Positions 14,252-20,871 of a DNA stretch of 55,086 bases are shown one piece after another. Each line of letters starts with the position of its first letter. The first letter of the stretch is position 1. The position numbers were made by a program, and so were the translations under genes. The DNA lies in the IMG/VR virus record IMGVR_UViG_3300021976_000018, positions 1 through 55,086 of that record, one strand, 5' to 3'. The notes below the pieces were generated by a model that was given only the letters and a program-made list of their open reading frames with translations, searched no databases and was not told the DNA's origin. This DNA is from a virus.

Positions 14252-14753
14252 GACGTGCCCACCAGACGAGGGGCCAGGCGACGGCGACCATGACCACCTT
14301 GCCGACGACGTTGCCGGTCAGGTGGTCGAGGCTCCCGAAGGCCAGCGTGAGGAACAGGGCGGAATCGACGACCGCGCCGACCGTGTTGGACAGCGCAACG
14401 GCTGAAGGCCAGTGGCGGCGTCGGAGAGGCTCGTACACAGCAAGGTCGGCCAGTTCGCTGTCAGCGAACGCCAGGGCCGAGGCGACAGCGATCGGGGCGT
14501 GGCCGCCGGGGATGCGGTCGGCGTCCTCGATCACGTACGACAGCAGCGCCCCGGCGGCGATGCCGGCCAGCACCAGGCGTCGGCCACCCCGCTCATGCAG
14601 GGCGTCACGGAGACCGAACGCCAGCCCGGCGAAGTACACCCCAGCCGGGGCTTCCAGCCCGAAGCCGATGGGGACGATGCCGTAGCGGGCGAGCGCCCAG
14701 TTGGCGCCGGCCACCGTGGCGACAAACGCGGCGAACAGGATGAGGCGGGTCAC
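14211..14753 (-). CDS. yhhQ: YhhQ/VUT-family queuosine-precursor (preQ0) transporter
   Basis: The 180-residue, six-segment membrane protein has the hallmarks of the VUT/YhhQ family: APAGVYFAGLAFGLRDALHERGG (about 35-57), IAVASALAFADSELADLAVYEPL (88-110) and NTVGAVVDSALFLTLAFGS followed by GK (123-152). The family imports queuosine precursors such as preQ0 and preQ1. Position immediately before and overlapping dpdA implies that it feeds the DNA transglycosylase. Acts in the host membrane. Confidence 0.85.
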   Translation of the reverse strand: MTRLILFAAFVATVAGANWALARYGIVPIGFGLEAPAGVYFAGLAFGLRDALHERGGRRLVLAGIAAGALLSYVIEDADRIPGGHAPIAVASALAFADSELADLAVYEPLRRRHWPSAVALSNTVGAVVDSALFLTLAFGSLDHLTGNVVGKVVMVAVAWPLVWWARRAVPRHSLRPAGT

Positions 14754-15259
14754 GACGCACCGGCCCTACGGAGGAACCCGCGCTCACGGGCCCAGGCACC
14801 GTGACGGTGGATGTGGCGATGGCAGCCGGTGCCGCAGACATCGAGCGTGTTCCACGCCTCGTCGCTGGACCCGGGCCCGCGGGGGATGATGTGGTGCCGG
14901 TCGGTCGGCCGTCCCTTACACACACCGGGGATGGCGGCTTCGCAGACGTCGGCCAGCGGCTCGTCGGGTCGGGCGCGGCCGGGGGCGTTCCACCGCTTGT
15001 TCGTCGGGGACGTCGGCCGCATCCGTTTGCGTCCCTGGCCTTCCGGTGGGGGCCAGGGGGTCAGCTCGCTACCCACCGGGGTGACCGTGACGAGGCCGTC
15101 AGCGAACGACGGGCCGGTCGTGCCGTGGCCGGGGCCGCGCTGGTAGTAGCTCGCCCCGGTGGAGTCCTTCGCCCGCCAGCCACGGGACTTCAACCAGCGC
15201 AGCGAGACGATGCGGTTGGCTGAACCGACCGACATGCCAACCTCGAGAACGGCGGTCAC
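14750..15259 (-). CDS. HNH endonuclease
   Basis: GTG 15259 gives 169 residues. The C-terminal half has an HNH fold: CEAAIPGVCKG, then TDRHHIIPRGPGSSDEAWNTLDVC and GTGCHRHIHRHG, with two Cys pairs and the catalytic HH. The N-terminal 90 residues are basic and may bind DNA. It sits directly upstream of the transporter gene, overlapping it by four bases; it may be a homing passenger or a phage-encoded nuclease tolerant of the modified phage DNA. Confidence 0.85.
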   Translation of the reverse strand: MTAVLEVGMSVGSANRIVSLRWLKSRGWRAKDSTGASYYQRGPGHGTTGPSFADGLVTVTPVGSELTPWPPPEGQGRKRMRPTSPTNKRWNAPGRARPDEPLADVCEAAIPGVCKGRPTDRHHIIPRGPGSSDEAWNTLDVCGTGCHRHIHRHGAWARERGFLRRAGAS

Positions 15260-15504
15260 CACCCCACCCCCTTCGCCGCCAGCTGCTCGCCGTAGTCGCT
15301 TCGGCCGCCGAGGTGCGTGTACCGGTAGCGCTCACCGGCTGGCATCGGGTCGACCGGCAGGTTCAGCAGGAACCGGTAGAGGTCGATGGCGCAGCCGGGG
15401 CAGAAGTCGAGGCCGCGGCGCCGCTCCCACCGGTCGTCCGTCGAGTCCACGTAGCCGCAGCGGTCGCACGCGAACTCCCACGTCGGAATCTCGCGGGCAG
15501 TCAC
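15256..15504 (-). CDS. Zinc-ribbon protein, 82 residues
   Basis: GTG 15504 overlaps the upstream stop. A clear zinc ribbon, FACDRCGYVDSTDD then LDFCPGCAID, occupies residues 12-42, followed by a helical segment and a Gly-rich end. Function unknown. Confidence 0.65.
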   Translation of the reverse strand: MTAREIPTWEFACDRCGYVDSTDDRWERRRGLDFCPGCAIDLYRFLLNLPVDPMPAGERYRYTHLGGRSDYGEQLAAKGVGW

Positions 15505-15722
15505 GACCCGTCCAGGCTCTCGTCGACACCGGCTTTCAGCGCTTCCCACTCGGCCTCGGTCTTGTCGACGCCCGTCACACAGATGGGCTCCTCGTAGCAA
15601 CCGAAGGCGCAGATGCCGGCGGGGTCGTGGCCGGGCAGCTTGAACGACCGCCGGAAGTAGGGGCACGTGTCGTAGTCGGGGAACTCGACGTCGCCGTCTT
15701 CAATCCACCTCGGCTCGCTCAC
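15501..15722 (-). CDS. Acidic Cys-rich protein, 73 residues
   Basis: GTG 15722 overlaps the ERF gene stop. Four cysteines (TCPYF, ICAFGCYEEPIC) are spaced in a way that would fit a metal site, and the ends are acidic. It follows the recombination gene directly; role unknown. Confidence 0.6.
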   Translation of the reverse strand: MSEPRWIEDGDVEFPDYDTCPYFRRSFKLPGHDPAGICAFGCYEEPICVTGVDKTEAEWEALKAGVDESLDGS

Positions 15723-16477
15723 TTCGCCCCCTTCTCTGCGTGGTCGGCCATGTACTTGGCCTCAGCGTCGAACCCTGTAGGCGCCGGGTCGGGGCCAGGA
15801 CCGGCGACGGTCGGCCCTGACCCGTCATCGGTGGCGGTCAGCTCCGCGAGGTAGGCGAGCGCGGCCTCGGCCTGCTTGGCGGTGAGACGGTCAGGCTCCG
15901 GGAGGTTCTGCTTCCTCGACCACTCCTGCAGCGGTGGCCACTGCTCGGCGGTCAGACCGGCGATGGCCTGCTTGACCGCGACGATCTGGGCCTTCGCTGC
16001 AGCGGGTTCGGCGCTACGGGCATCGGCCTCGTGCGTGGTGCCGTCGGCGTCGTCGACCGGGTCCGAGATCTGGAACGTCTGCAGCAGGGCGTACTTCATG
16101 GCCTGGGTGAGGCACTTGTTGCCGCCCTTGTCCGAGTTGTCCCGGCCGATAGCGAGGATGGGGCCGATGACGATCTTGTCCTCGATGCCGCCCGGGCCGT
16201 AGACGTCGTACTCGATCTCCTCGACGACGTCGGTCCACGGCTTGGCGTTGACCATCAACTCGCGCAGATCGAAGGAGATGACGCGGGGGGTGAACAGGAC
16301 GCCGTGGCGGGCGAACAGCTCCTGGGTGTGCGGGGTGATCTGGTCGATGCCCCGGTACCGGTAGCCGCCCTGCTTCGGGTCGGCCTGGCCGCCCTTCTCG
16401 ATCGACGGCAGGTCACGCATCACCCGGCACAGGGCCTCGATGACATGCGCCGCCTTCGGCTCTTCGGTGGCGCTCAC
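15719..16477 (-). CDS. erf: ERF-family single-strand annealing protein
   Basis: The 252-residue product carries the ERF core at residues 10-150: GGYRYRGIDQI (37-47), a strand-rich middle, and KGGNKCLTQAMKYALLQTFQI, the conserved C-terminal core helix. ERF proteins anneal complementary single strands and support phage recombination and genome circularisation. The C-terminal 100 residues are a flexible Ala/Pro/Gly linker with a short conserved-type tail. No partner exonuclease is recognised nearby. Confidence 0.9.
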   Translation of the reverse strand: MSATEEPKAAHVIEALCRVMRDLPSIEKGGQADPKQGGYRYRGIDQITPHTQELFARHGVLFTPRVISFDLRELMVNAKPWTDVVEEIEYDVYGPGGIEDKIVIGPILAIGRDNSDKGGNKCLTQAMKYALLQTFQISDPVDDADGTTHEADARSAEPAAAKAQIVAVKQAIAGLTAEQWPPLQEWSRKQNLPEPDRLTAKQAEAALAYLAELTATDDGSGPTVAGPGPDPAPTGFDAEAKYMADHAEKGAK

Positions 16478-16638
16478 GACTGCTCCCCTTGCGGCAGGAC
16501 GCCCTCAACCATGTGGTTGCGGTACGCCTCGGTGGCTTCGTCAAGGACCGGCGACGAGAACCAGGCCTTGCAGTAGCAGCGCACGAACCCTCCGTCGGGA
16601 TGACGCAGGCAGGCTTCGGCTACTCCGTGGAGGGCCAT
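16474..16638 (-). CDS. Small protein, 54 residues
   Basis: ATG 16638 shares bases with the upstream stop (TGATG). The product has a CYCKAW motif and an acidic helix (DEATEAYRNHMVE). It overlaps the ERF start by four bases. Function unknown. Confidence 0.55.
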   Translation of the reverse strand: MALHGVAEACLRHPDGGFVRCYCKAWFSSPVLDEATEAYRNHMVEGVLPQGEQS

Positions 16639-16859
16639 CACGACGTCACCTGACCGTCGGGCCACCACACGACGATTTCGTCGTCGCGGGCCTCGACCCT
16701 GCAGGCGTCGTCGTAGCTGCGCCGGCCCTCGGGCATGTCCAGCAAGGCCCAGTCGATGGCCTTCCGGACATCGGAGACGCACGCTCCCCGGTCGACTGGG
16801 GCCGGGACCACGTACTCGTGGCGGGTCGTGGTAACGGTGCGCTTCGAGACGGTGCTCAC
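16638..16859 (-). CDS. Small protein, 73 residues
   Basis: GTG 16859 overlaps the upstream stop. The product has a strand-rich start (RTVTTTRHEYVVPAPV), a helix (VRKAIDWALLDM) and a C-terminal hairpin (DDEIVVWWPDGQV). No family recognised. Confidence 0.6.
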   Translation of the reverse strand: MSTVSKRTVTTTRHEYVVPAPVDRGACVSDVRKAIDWALLDMPEGRRSYDDACRVEARDDEIVVWWPDGQVTS

Positions 16860-17113
16860 AGCCCCGCCCCCCACCACGTCGGGTCGTAGCCGATGGGCAC
16901 GTCGTCCTCCATGAGCGGGTCGCGTTCGGACTCGTCGTCCTGCCACTCCCCTGCGGCGACGGTGTCGGGATGCAACGGGACCTCCGCGTCGTAGCGGGCC
17001 TTATCCGCGCGGCACTGCGCGTCCGTGGGCCGGCGTGGGCCGCGCTCCGTCATCCACGTGGCGTCCGCGAGCTCGGCCCGCAGGTTCGCCAGGTACTGGT
17101 CGTGGGCGGTCAC
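16856..17113 (-). CDS. Small acidic protein, 85 residues
   Basis: GTG 17113 overlaps the upstream stop. It has a helical N-terminus (DQYLANLRAELADATWM) and an acidic C-terminus (DDESERDPLMEDDVP). No motif recognised. Confidence 0.6.
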   Translation of the reverse strand: MTAHDQYLANLRAELADATWMTERGPRRPTDAQCRADKARYDAEVPLHPDTVAAGEWQDDESERDPLMEDDVPIGYDPTWWGAGL

Positions 17114-17496
17114 GAGTCACCCCGCAGCCGGTGCAACTGGCGGAGCGTCTCGGCGGCGCTTGACTCGTCGTCGACGACGAACCAGCCGACGTCGCGGTCG
17201 TGGGCGTAGTTGCCGAGCGGAACCTCACCGAGGTCGATGACGATGCTCAGGGCGTCCTGCGTCTCCCGGTGCAGCTGGCTCGCCCGGTCCTGCTGCTCTC
17301 TCGTGAAGTGCAGGTCGCCGTCGGCATCTTTGAACAGGACCCACGCGAGGATGCGGGCGATGTCGCCTTCGACGTCGCTGTTGCCGTAGGGGCGCTTCGG
17401 GTCAATCTCGGGAGCGCCGTACTCGCAGTCGTTCCACCCCACGTAGGCCGCACGGAGCAGACGCAAGTGGTCGTGGGTGAGGGTGAAGCGCTTCAC
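17110..17496 (-). CDS. Hypothetical helical protein, 128 residues
   Basis: GTG 17496 overlaps the upstream stop. The product is helix-rich and acidic (LTHDHLRLLRAAYVGWND, VEGDIARILAWVLF, REQQDRASQLHRETQDAL), with an EY-GAPEIDPKRPYGNSD loop conserved in style with small phage early proteins. Function unknown. Confidence 0.6.
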   Translation of the reverse strand: MKRFTLTHDHLRLLRAAYVGWNDCEYGAPEIDPKRPYGNSDVEGDIARILAWVLFKDADGDLHFTREQQDRASQLHRETQDALSIVIDLGEVPLGNYAHDRDVGWFVVDDESSAAETLRQLHRLRGDS

Positions 17497-17801
17497 GTCG
17501 CACTCCCCCGGTCGACCGGCACGACAGTTCCATCGGCTTCGATGACGACCTCGAGCCCGCACCACATGCAGTCCCCCGTCAACCGGTCGGTATCGAGGGT
17601 CACAGCCCAGCGGAGGTTGAGCTGGTGACGGCAGTTCGACTGCTTCCACAGCTGGCCTTCGGCGTCGCCCTCAGCGACCAACTCGGCGAGCTGCACCGGA
17701 TCGAGGTAGACGACCATGGGCTCGTGGTCCGTGGGCAGGGTGAGCACGAACGGCTTGTCGGGGAACAGCAGCGTGGTGTCGAAGGAGAGGGTGGGCCTCA
17801 T
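17493..17801 (-). CDS. Hypothetical protein, 102 residues
   Basis: ATG 17801 overlaps the micro membrane gene stop. Strand-rich N-terminus (TLSFDTTLLF, FVLTLPTDHEPMVVYLD), acidic helix (VQLAELVAEGD), then a region with CMWCGLEVVIEADG that may bind zinc with the earlier NCRHQ. Function unknown. Confidence 0.6.
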   Translation of the reverse strand: MRPTLSFDTTLLFPDKPFVLTLPTDHEPMVVYLDPVQLAELVAEGDAEGQLWKQSNCRHQLNLRWAVTLDTDRLTGDCMWCGLEVVIEADGTVVPVDRGSAT

Positions 17802-17911
17802 CGCGCCATCACCCAGAGGAAGGCGACGAAGCCGAAGACGAGCACGGCGGTCAGGGCGACGTCCGGCCATGTGATGCCCGACTCGGCAGCGGCGAACAAC
17901 AGGGCGGTCAC
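17798..17911 (-). CDS. Single-pass membrane micro-protein, 37 residues
   Basis: GTG 17911 overlaps the upstream stop and the TGA overlaps the next ATG. Almost the whole C-terminal half is one hydrophobic helix (VALTAVLVFGFVAFLWVM). The double overlap and clear membrane helix support it. Function unknown. Confidence 0.55.
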   Translation of the reverse strand: MTALLFAAAESGITWPDVALTAVLVFGFVAFLWVMAR

Positions 17912-18234
17912 GACTCACCGCCGACGTAGATGTCCTCGAAGCGGAAGGTGTGCGGGGAGCGGGCGAACGGCAGCGACTTGAGGCCGCACACCCTCTCGTC
18001 CTCGATGAGGGCGAGCACGGTACAGCCCTGCACCTTCTCCCAGCAGTCGACGTTGCACGCCTGCAAGACGCCTTCGATGAACCGGTAGCAGGACCGGCCA
18101 CCGCGCAGGTCGTAGCCGCCGGCGCCCTGGGCGCTGCCGCCATAGTCCAGATGGACCATCGCGGTGAAGATGCCGTGGTCCTCAGGACCGAGCTGGGTGG
18201 ACTCGATGCGAGCGATGCGTTCCTCGGTTGCCAT
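17908..18234 (-). CDS. Conserved phage protein (GIFTAMVHLDYGG type)
   Basis: ATG 18234 follows a ribosome-site-like GAGGTACATCGT; 108 residues. It carries the pattern IESTQLGPEDHGIFTAMVHL then DYGGSAQGAGGYDLR and a C-terminal strand region, a small conserved protein seen in many phages near early or recombination genes; its function is not known to me. It is the first gene of the long leftward operon 18234-9429, so a promoter should lie just to the right. Confidence 0.7.
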   Translation of the reverse strand: MATEERIARIESTQLGPEDHGIFTAMVHLDYGGSAQGAGGYDLRGGRSCYRFIEGVLQACNVDCWEKVQGCTVLALIEDERVCGLKSLPFARSPHTFRFEDIYVGGES

Positions 18235-18255
18235 ACGATGTACCTCGTTCCGGGA

Positions 18256-18303
18256 CCCCGGCGACCTGCGCTCCACGCACTCGGTCGTCGGGGTTTCTTG
18301 TTG
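18256..18303 (+). terminator. Rho-independent terminator-like hairpin
   Basis: CCCCGGCGACC (18256-18266) pairs with GGTCGTCGGGG (18283-18293) with one mismatch, followed by TTTCTTGTTGT on the plus strand. It would end plus-strand transcripts, although no plus gene lies directly before it. On the minus strand it sits in the leader of the 18234 operon, where it could act as an attenuator or RNA-stabilising structure. Confidence 0.55.
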
Positions 18304-18319
18304 TCAGGTCAGGTCAGGT
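18303..18319. repeat. Tandem GTCAG x3
   Basis: Three tandem copies of GTCAG follow the hairpin. On the minus strand they supply the TGA stop of the uncertain 18309-18893 frame. Confidence 0.6.
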
Positions 18320-18893
18320 GCGGGCGTTCGGAGGCTGCGTCCATGACTTGCAGCACGTGCCGTCCCCCAAAGGGGGCGCCGTGTGGCTGGCACGTATGGA
18401 CTCCGGACGCCCTGCTCCCCGACCCGAGGGGCGCGGCGGGCGGACAGGACGCCTCCCCGGGTCGAGGGGCACGACGCCCCGATGAGGAAGAGCCCGCCGG
18501 CCCGGACCTCAGGGCGCCGTTACCGCCCCGGGTCTCGTCACGTCCCAGCCGAGTGGCGTCCCCTGGGTGCGTGCTACAGGCCAGCGGGTAGCCGACGACC
18601 ACAGCGGGTTGGGAACCCTGCAGTCGTCGGACATCGACGCTGGGCCCGGCCATGGCGGCAAGGCCGGACCCAGCTGCCCCGGCGGCGGAGTGGTGCCGCC
18701 GGGCGAAGGTGGCCGGGGAACAGGGCGGGCAACTCTGCGCCCCGGCCACGAGCAGGAGACAGGACGACGACTCGCTGTCGCCCGACAGGACCGCGGCGAG
18801 GAGCACCGCGAGCACCACCACGACCGTGACGACGCTGATGACGTTCACCGCCCGGCGGTTGAACTCCTCCTGGCGTGGGTCAGGAGCCGTCAC
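18309..18893 (-). CDS. Uncertain ORF with N-terminal membrane helix
   Basis: GTG 18893 overlaps the lipoprotein gene end in the style of the operon. The first 45 residues look real: a charged start (PDPRQEEFNRRAV) and a strong membrane helix (VISVVTVVVVLAVLLAAVLSG). The remaining 150 residues are Ala/Gly/Ser/Arg-rich, coincide with strong DNA hairpins and look non-coding. The gene may have degenerated or been extended through a structured RNA region. Confidence 0.35.
   Translation of the reverse strand: MTAPDPRQEEFNRRAVNVISVVTVVVVLAVLLAAVLSGDSESSSCLLLVAGAQSCPPCSPATFARRHHSAAGAAGSGLAAMAGPSVDVRRLQGSQPAVVVGYPLACSTHPGDATRLGRDETRGGNGALRSGPAGSSSSGRRAPRPGEASCPPAAPLGSGSRASGVHTCQPHGAPFGGRHVLQVMDAASERPHLT
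18678..18747. other. Two adjacent strong hairpins, possible structured RNA
   Basis: CCCGGCGGC (18678-18686) pairs with GCCGCCGGG (18695-18703), and GGCCGGGG (18711-18718) pairs with CCCCGGCC (18740-18747). Further short dyads lie at 18363-18377 (CCCCCAAAGGGGG). In a genome with almost no spacer, 18309-18750 may hold a non-coding RNA or leader. No known RNA family is recognised. Confidence 0.4.
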
Positions 18894-19023
18894 AGCCGAC
18901 CTCCCCGCACTGAGTAGGCGGGCAATCGGGGTCGCAAGGGTCGGGGTCATCGCAGCCCACGGCCAGTAGGGCCATCGCCGCGAACACGAGCGCCCAGAAG
19001 CGACGCACGAGGGAGGCCGTCAT
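18880..19023 (-). CDS. Cys-rich mini-lipoprotein, 47 residues
   Basis: ATG 19023 overlaps the upstream stop. A basic start (LVRRF), hydrophobic helix and lipobox LAVGC at about 20-24 make Cys24 a lipid anchor. The mature part is only 24 residues, acidic and Cys-rich (CDPDCPPTQCGEVGCDGS), so it is probably disulphide- or metal-stabilised on the outer face. No homologue comes to mind. Confidence 0.6.
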   Translation of the reverse strand: MTASLVRRFWALVFAAMALLAVGCDDPDPCDPDCPPTQCGEVGCDGS

Positions 19024-19394
19024 CCGTGGACCCGCCAGGTCGTCGGCCACTCGGGGACAGCGTCACGCATCCCGGTGAGCACCTTCACGAGCGTCTCGTA
19101 GCTACCCCACCCGTTCGCCGGGTTCATGGCGCTGTACCGCACGGGATTCGACTCAAGTTGTCGGATCAGAGCGTCTAGGAAGGCGGCGCCGGTGGGTCCG
19201 TCGCAGCCGTCGAGGCGCTTCCACCAGGGCGGGCCGATGGCCTTCCAGATCGGGTGGTCGTCGGGGGTCGCCTTGGCGTTGACGCAGCCGAGATCGGTGA
19301 GAGCCTCAGCGATCATGCCGTTGCAGTTGTGGGTGTAGTTCCAGTCGCCCTCGGTGTGGCCGCGGTCGTCGGTGAGGTAGGCGTCCCAGCTCAC
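19020..19394 (-). CDS. Hypothetical protein, 124 residues
   Basis: GTG 19394 overlaps the upstream stop by four bases. The sequence (WDAYLTDDRGHTEGDWNYTHNCNGMI, then PPWWKRLDGCDGPTGAAFLDAL and NGWGSYETLVKVL) is a known style of small conserved phage protein with an unknown role. Two cysteines and several Trp suggest a compact domain. Confidence 0.65.
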   Translation of the reverse strand: MSWDAYLTDDRGHTEGDWNYTHNCNGMIAEALTDLGCVNAKATPDDHPIWKAIGPPWWKRLDGCDGPTGAAFLDALIRQLESNPVRYSAMNPANGWGSYETLVKVLTGMRDAVPEWPTTWRVHG

Positions 19395-19672
19395 GGCGTC
19401 TCCTCCCACCACTGCGAGAACAGGACGAAGCCACCCCACGCGGCGCCTTCCTCGATGCCGGTCGTGTCGAACGACCGGGTGTACGTCAGCTCAGGTGCCG
19501 GCGTGAGGCTCAAGCCGCCGGCGGTGGCGAGGCACAGCGCCCACACGGCGCAGACCCGCAGGGTGCAGCGGCCCAGCAGCCACAGCACCGTGCCCGCCGT
19601 CGCGGTCACCGCGACAGCGACGACGTAGGCGGCCATGTCGGCGTAGGACATCGAGTCCAGGAGGGCGGTCAC
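19391..19672 (-). CDS. Two-pass membrane protein, 93 residues
   Basis: GTG 19672 overlaps the upstream stop. Hydrophobic helices occupy about 14-32 (AYVVAVAVTATAGTVLWLL) and 37-53 (VCAVWALCLATAGGLSL); the C-terminal part is aromatic and acidic. Function unknown. Confidence 0.6.
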   Translation of the reverse strand: MTALLDSMSYADMAAYVVAVAVTATAGTVLWLLGRCTLRVCAVWALCLATAGGLSLTPAPELTYTRSFDTTGIEEGAAWGGFVLFSQWWEETP

Positions 19673-19821
19673 CACACACCTGCCTCGAGCTCGCGGGCCT
19701 CGTCGAGCTGCCGGTCCCACGCCGCCAGGAAGCGGCGCCACGTTGGGCGTCGGAGGGGCGCGGACGGGACGGCAGTCAGCTCCGCCGGCGTCCCTCCGAC
19801 AGTGGGCTCAGGCGAGGTCAT
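19669..19821 (-). CDS. Small protein, 50 residues
   Basis: ATG 19821 lies 14 bases inside the DUF397 gene, and the TGA overlaps the next GTG. The N-terminus is Pro/Thr-rich; the C-terminus is a helix (WRRFLAAWDRQLDEARELEAG). Function unknown. Confidence 0.5.
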   Translation of the reverse strand: MTSPEPTVGGTPAELTAVPSAPLRRPTWRRFLAAWDRQLDEARELEAGVW

Positions 19822-20011
19822 CGAACTCTCCTGCCTTCACCCCGGCTACGAACGCCTGCCACTCGTCATGGTCGGCGTGGACCTGGTCACCGTTGGGGAA
19901 GCGGCTGTTGCGCAAGACGACGCCCGTCGCGCAATGACCGGGGCACGAGGCCACCTCGACGCACTGCTCGGTGACGTGGTCCGCACCGCAACGGCTGGAG
20001 CGGCGCCACAT
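19808..20011 (-). CDS. DUF397 family protein
   Basis: ATG 20011 (TGATG with the upstream stop) encodes 67 residues that match DUF397: WRRSSRCGADHVTEQCVEVA, VVLRNSRFP, HADHDEWQAFVAGVKAGEFD. In actinomycetes DUF397 proteins are usually encoded beside XRE regulators and take part in developmental or toxin-antitoxin-like control. Here two HTH genes lie 0.5-0.9 kb away. A second start at 20041 is possible. Confidence 0.85.
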   Translation of the reverse strand: MWRRSSRCGADHVTEQCVEVASCPGHCATGVVLRNSRFPNGDQVHADHDEWQAFVAGVKAGEFDDLA

Positions 20012-20160
20012 CAGCTCGCCTCCTGCTTGCCGCGTCCACATGGACAGTCCTGCGGGCAACGGCAGCGGGCCCGGGCCATGCGGAAGACGCGGGCGGTGTC
20101 GGCGAGGACGACCGGGTCGCGGAAGCTCGCCGGGATGTCGCGCTCCTGGGTGTCGGCCAT
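20011..20160 (-). CDS. Small Cys-rich protein, 49 residues
   Basis: ATG 20160 shares bases with the upstream stop (TGATG). The C-terminus has a tight Cys set (ARCRCPQDCPCGRGK) that could bind metal; the N-terminus is helical. Function unknown. Confidence 0.55.
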   Translation of the reverse strand: MADTQERDIPASFRDPVVLADTARVFRMARARCRCPQDCPCGRGKQEAS

Positions 20161-20564
20161 CACGCACCCTTCCGGCGCAGGAGCGCGGCGTCATCGGAGG
20201 CGACGAGCCCGGCCTTGTAGCGGGCCCGGTGGAACACGCGGCTGGTCAGCCGGCGGCACCGCCAGTACTGGCGGTAGGCCCACAGAGCGGGGACGACGGG
20301 CTTGAAGCACAGCGGCTCGCCGGGGTTGTGGGGACCGGCGATCTGCGACGGCCGCTGCAGCGAGAGCCCGCAGGTCGGGCAGATACCCCAACGATTCGGG
20401 TCGTCGATGCACACGCGGACGAGGCGGTCGCGCAGTCCGTCGAGTGCTTCGGTCGTGTCGTCGACCGCGTCGATCAGGTCGTGGGCGCCATCGTGGTCGG
20501 TGGGGATATCGGCGTCGTTGGCGATGCCTGTGGTCACGTGGAGGAGGTCGGTGAGTCCGCTCAC
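20160..20564 (-). CDS. Hypothetical protein with zinc site, 134 residues
   Basis: GTG 20564 follows CTGGGGGAG and overlaps the HTH gene stop. The acidic helical N-terminal half (DLIDAVDDTTEALDGLRDRLV) leads to CPTCGLSL and a later Cys, then a basic, aromatic C-terminus (RQYWRCRRLTSRVFHRARY). Could be DNA-binding; no family recognised. Confidence 0.6.
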   Translation of the reverse strand: MSGLTDLLHVTTGIANDADIPTDHDGAHDLIDAVDDTTEALDGLRDRLVRVCIDDPNRWGICPTCGLSLQRPSQIAGPHNPGEPLCFKPVVPALWAYRQYWRCRRLTSRVFHRARYKAGLVASDDAALLRRKGA

Positions 20565-20773
20565 GACTCCCCCAGGAGGTTGATGCCGAGGGCGGCGGCG
20601 ATAGCGAGGAACGTGTCGAGGCTCCCGATGCCGCTCTCTGCTCTGCTGATGGTGGCCGCCGTGACCTTGGCCATCTCGGCGACGGTCGCCTGGTTCAGGT
20701 CACGGCGGGCACGCTCCATGCGGAGCTTCTCGGCCCACTTCTCCTGCACCTCGGCTGCGGTCTGATTCGGCAC
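20561..20773 (-). CDS. XRE-family HTH repressor-like regulator
   Basis: GTG 20773 gives 70 residues with an HTH at about 18-50 (RMERARRDLNQATVAEMAKVTAATISRAESG) and a third helix (SLDTFLAIAAALG). The promoter found just upstream places the transcript start at the GTG, so the mRNA is probably leaderless. It heads the leftward genes 20564-18309 and faces the plus-strand regulator at 20872, the classic layout of a phage switch. Confidence 0.8.
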   Translation of the reverse strand: MPNQTAAEVQEKWAEKLRMERARRDLNQATVAEMAKVTAATISRAESGIGSLDTFLAIAAALGINLLGES

Positions 20774-20780
20774 GAGCAGT

Positions 20781-20809
20781 ACAGTATCCGCAATACTGGT
20801 TCGGCACAA
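20781..20809 (-). promoter_or_regulatory. Promoter for the leftward HTH gene
   Basis: On the minus strand TTGTGC (20809-20804) and TACTGT (20786-20781) are 17 bases apart, and the start codon lies 7 bases after the -10, implying a leaderless transcript. Confidence 0.5.
20782..20798. promoter_or_regulatory. Candidate operator CAGTAT-N5-ATACTG
   Basis: A perfect 6-5-6 inverted repeat overlaps the -10 and spacer of the leftward promoter. It is a good site for binding by one of the two flanking HTH proteins. Confidence 0.55.
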
Positions 20810-20834
20810 GTGGTACTTGAATGACAATTGCATC

Positions 20835-20870
20835 TTGCGCACGACGTACGTTCCGTACGACAATCGCAAG
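20835..20870 (+). promoter_or_regulatory. Promoter and operator for the rightward HTH gene
   Basis: TTGCGC (20835-20840) and GACAAT (20859-20864) are 18 bases apart. Between them lies the inverted repeat CGTACG-TTC-CGTACG (20845-20859), itself nested in a CTTGCG/CGCAAG dyad. The start GTG at 20872 follows the -10 by 7 bases, so the transcript is probably leaderless. The operator differs in sequence from that at 20782-20798. Confidence 0.55.
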
Positions 20871-20871
20871 C

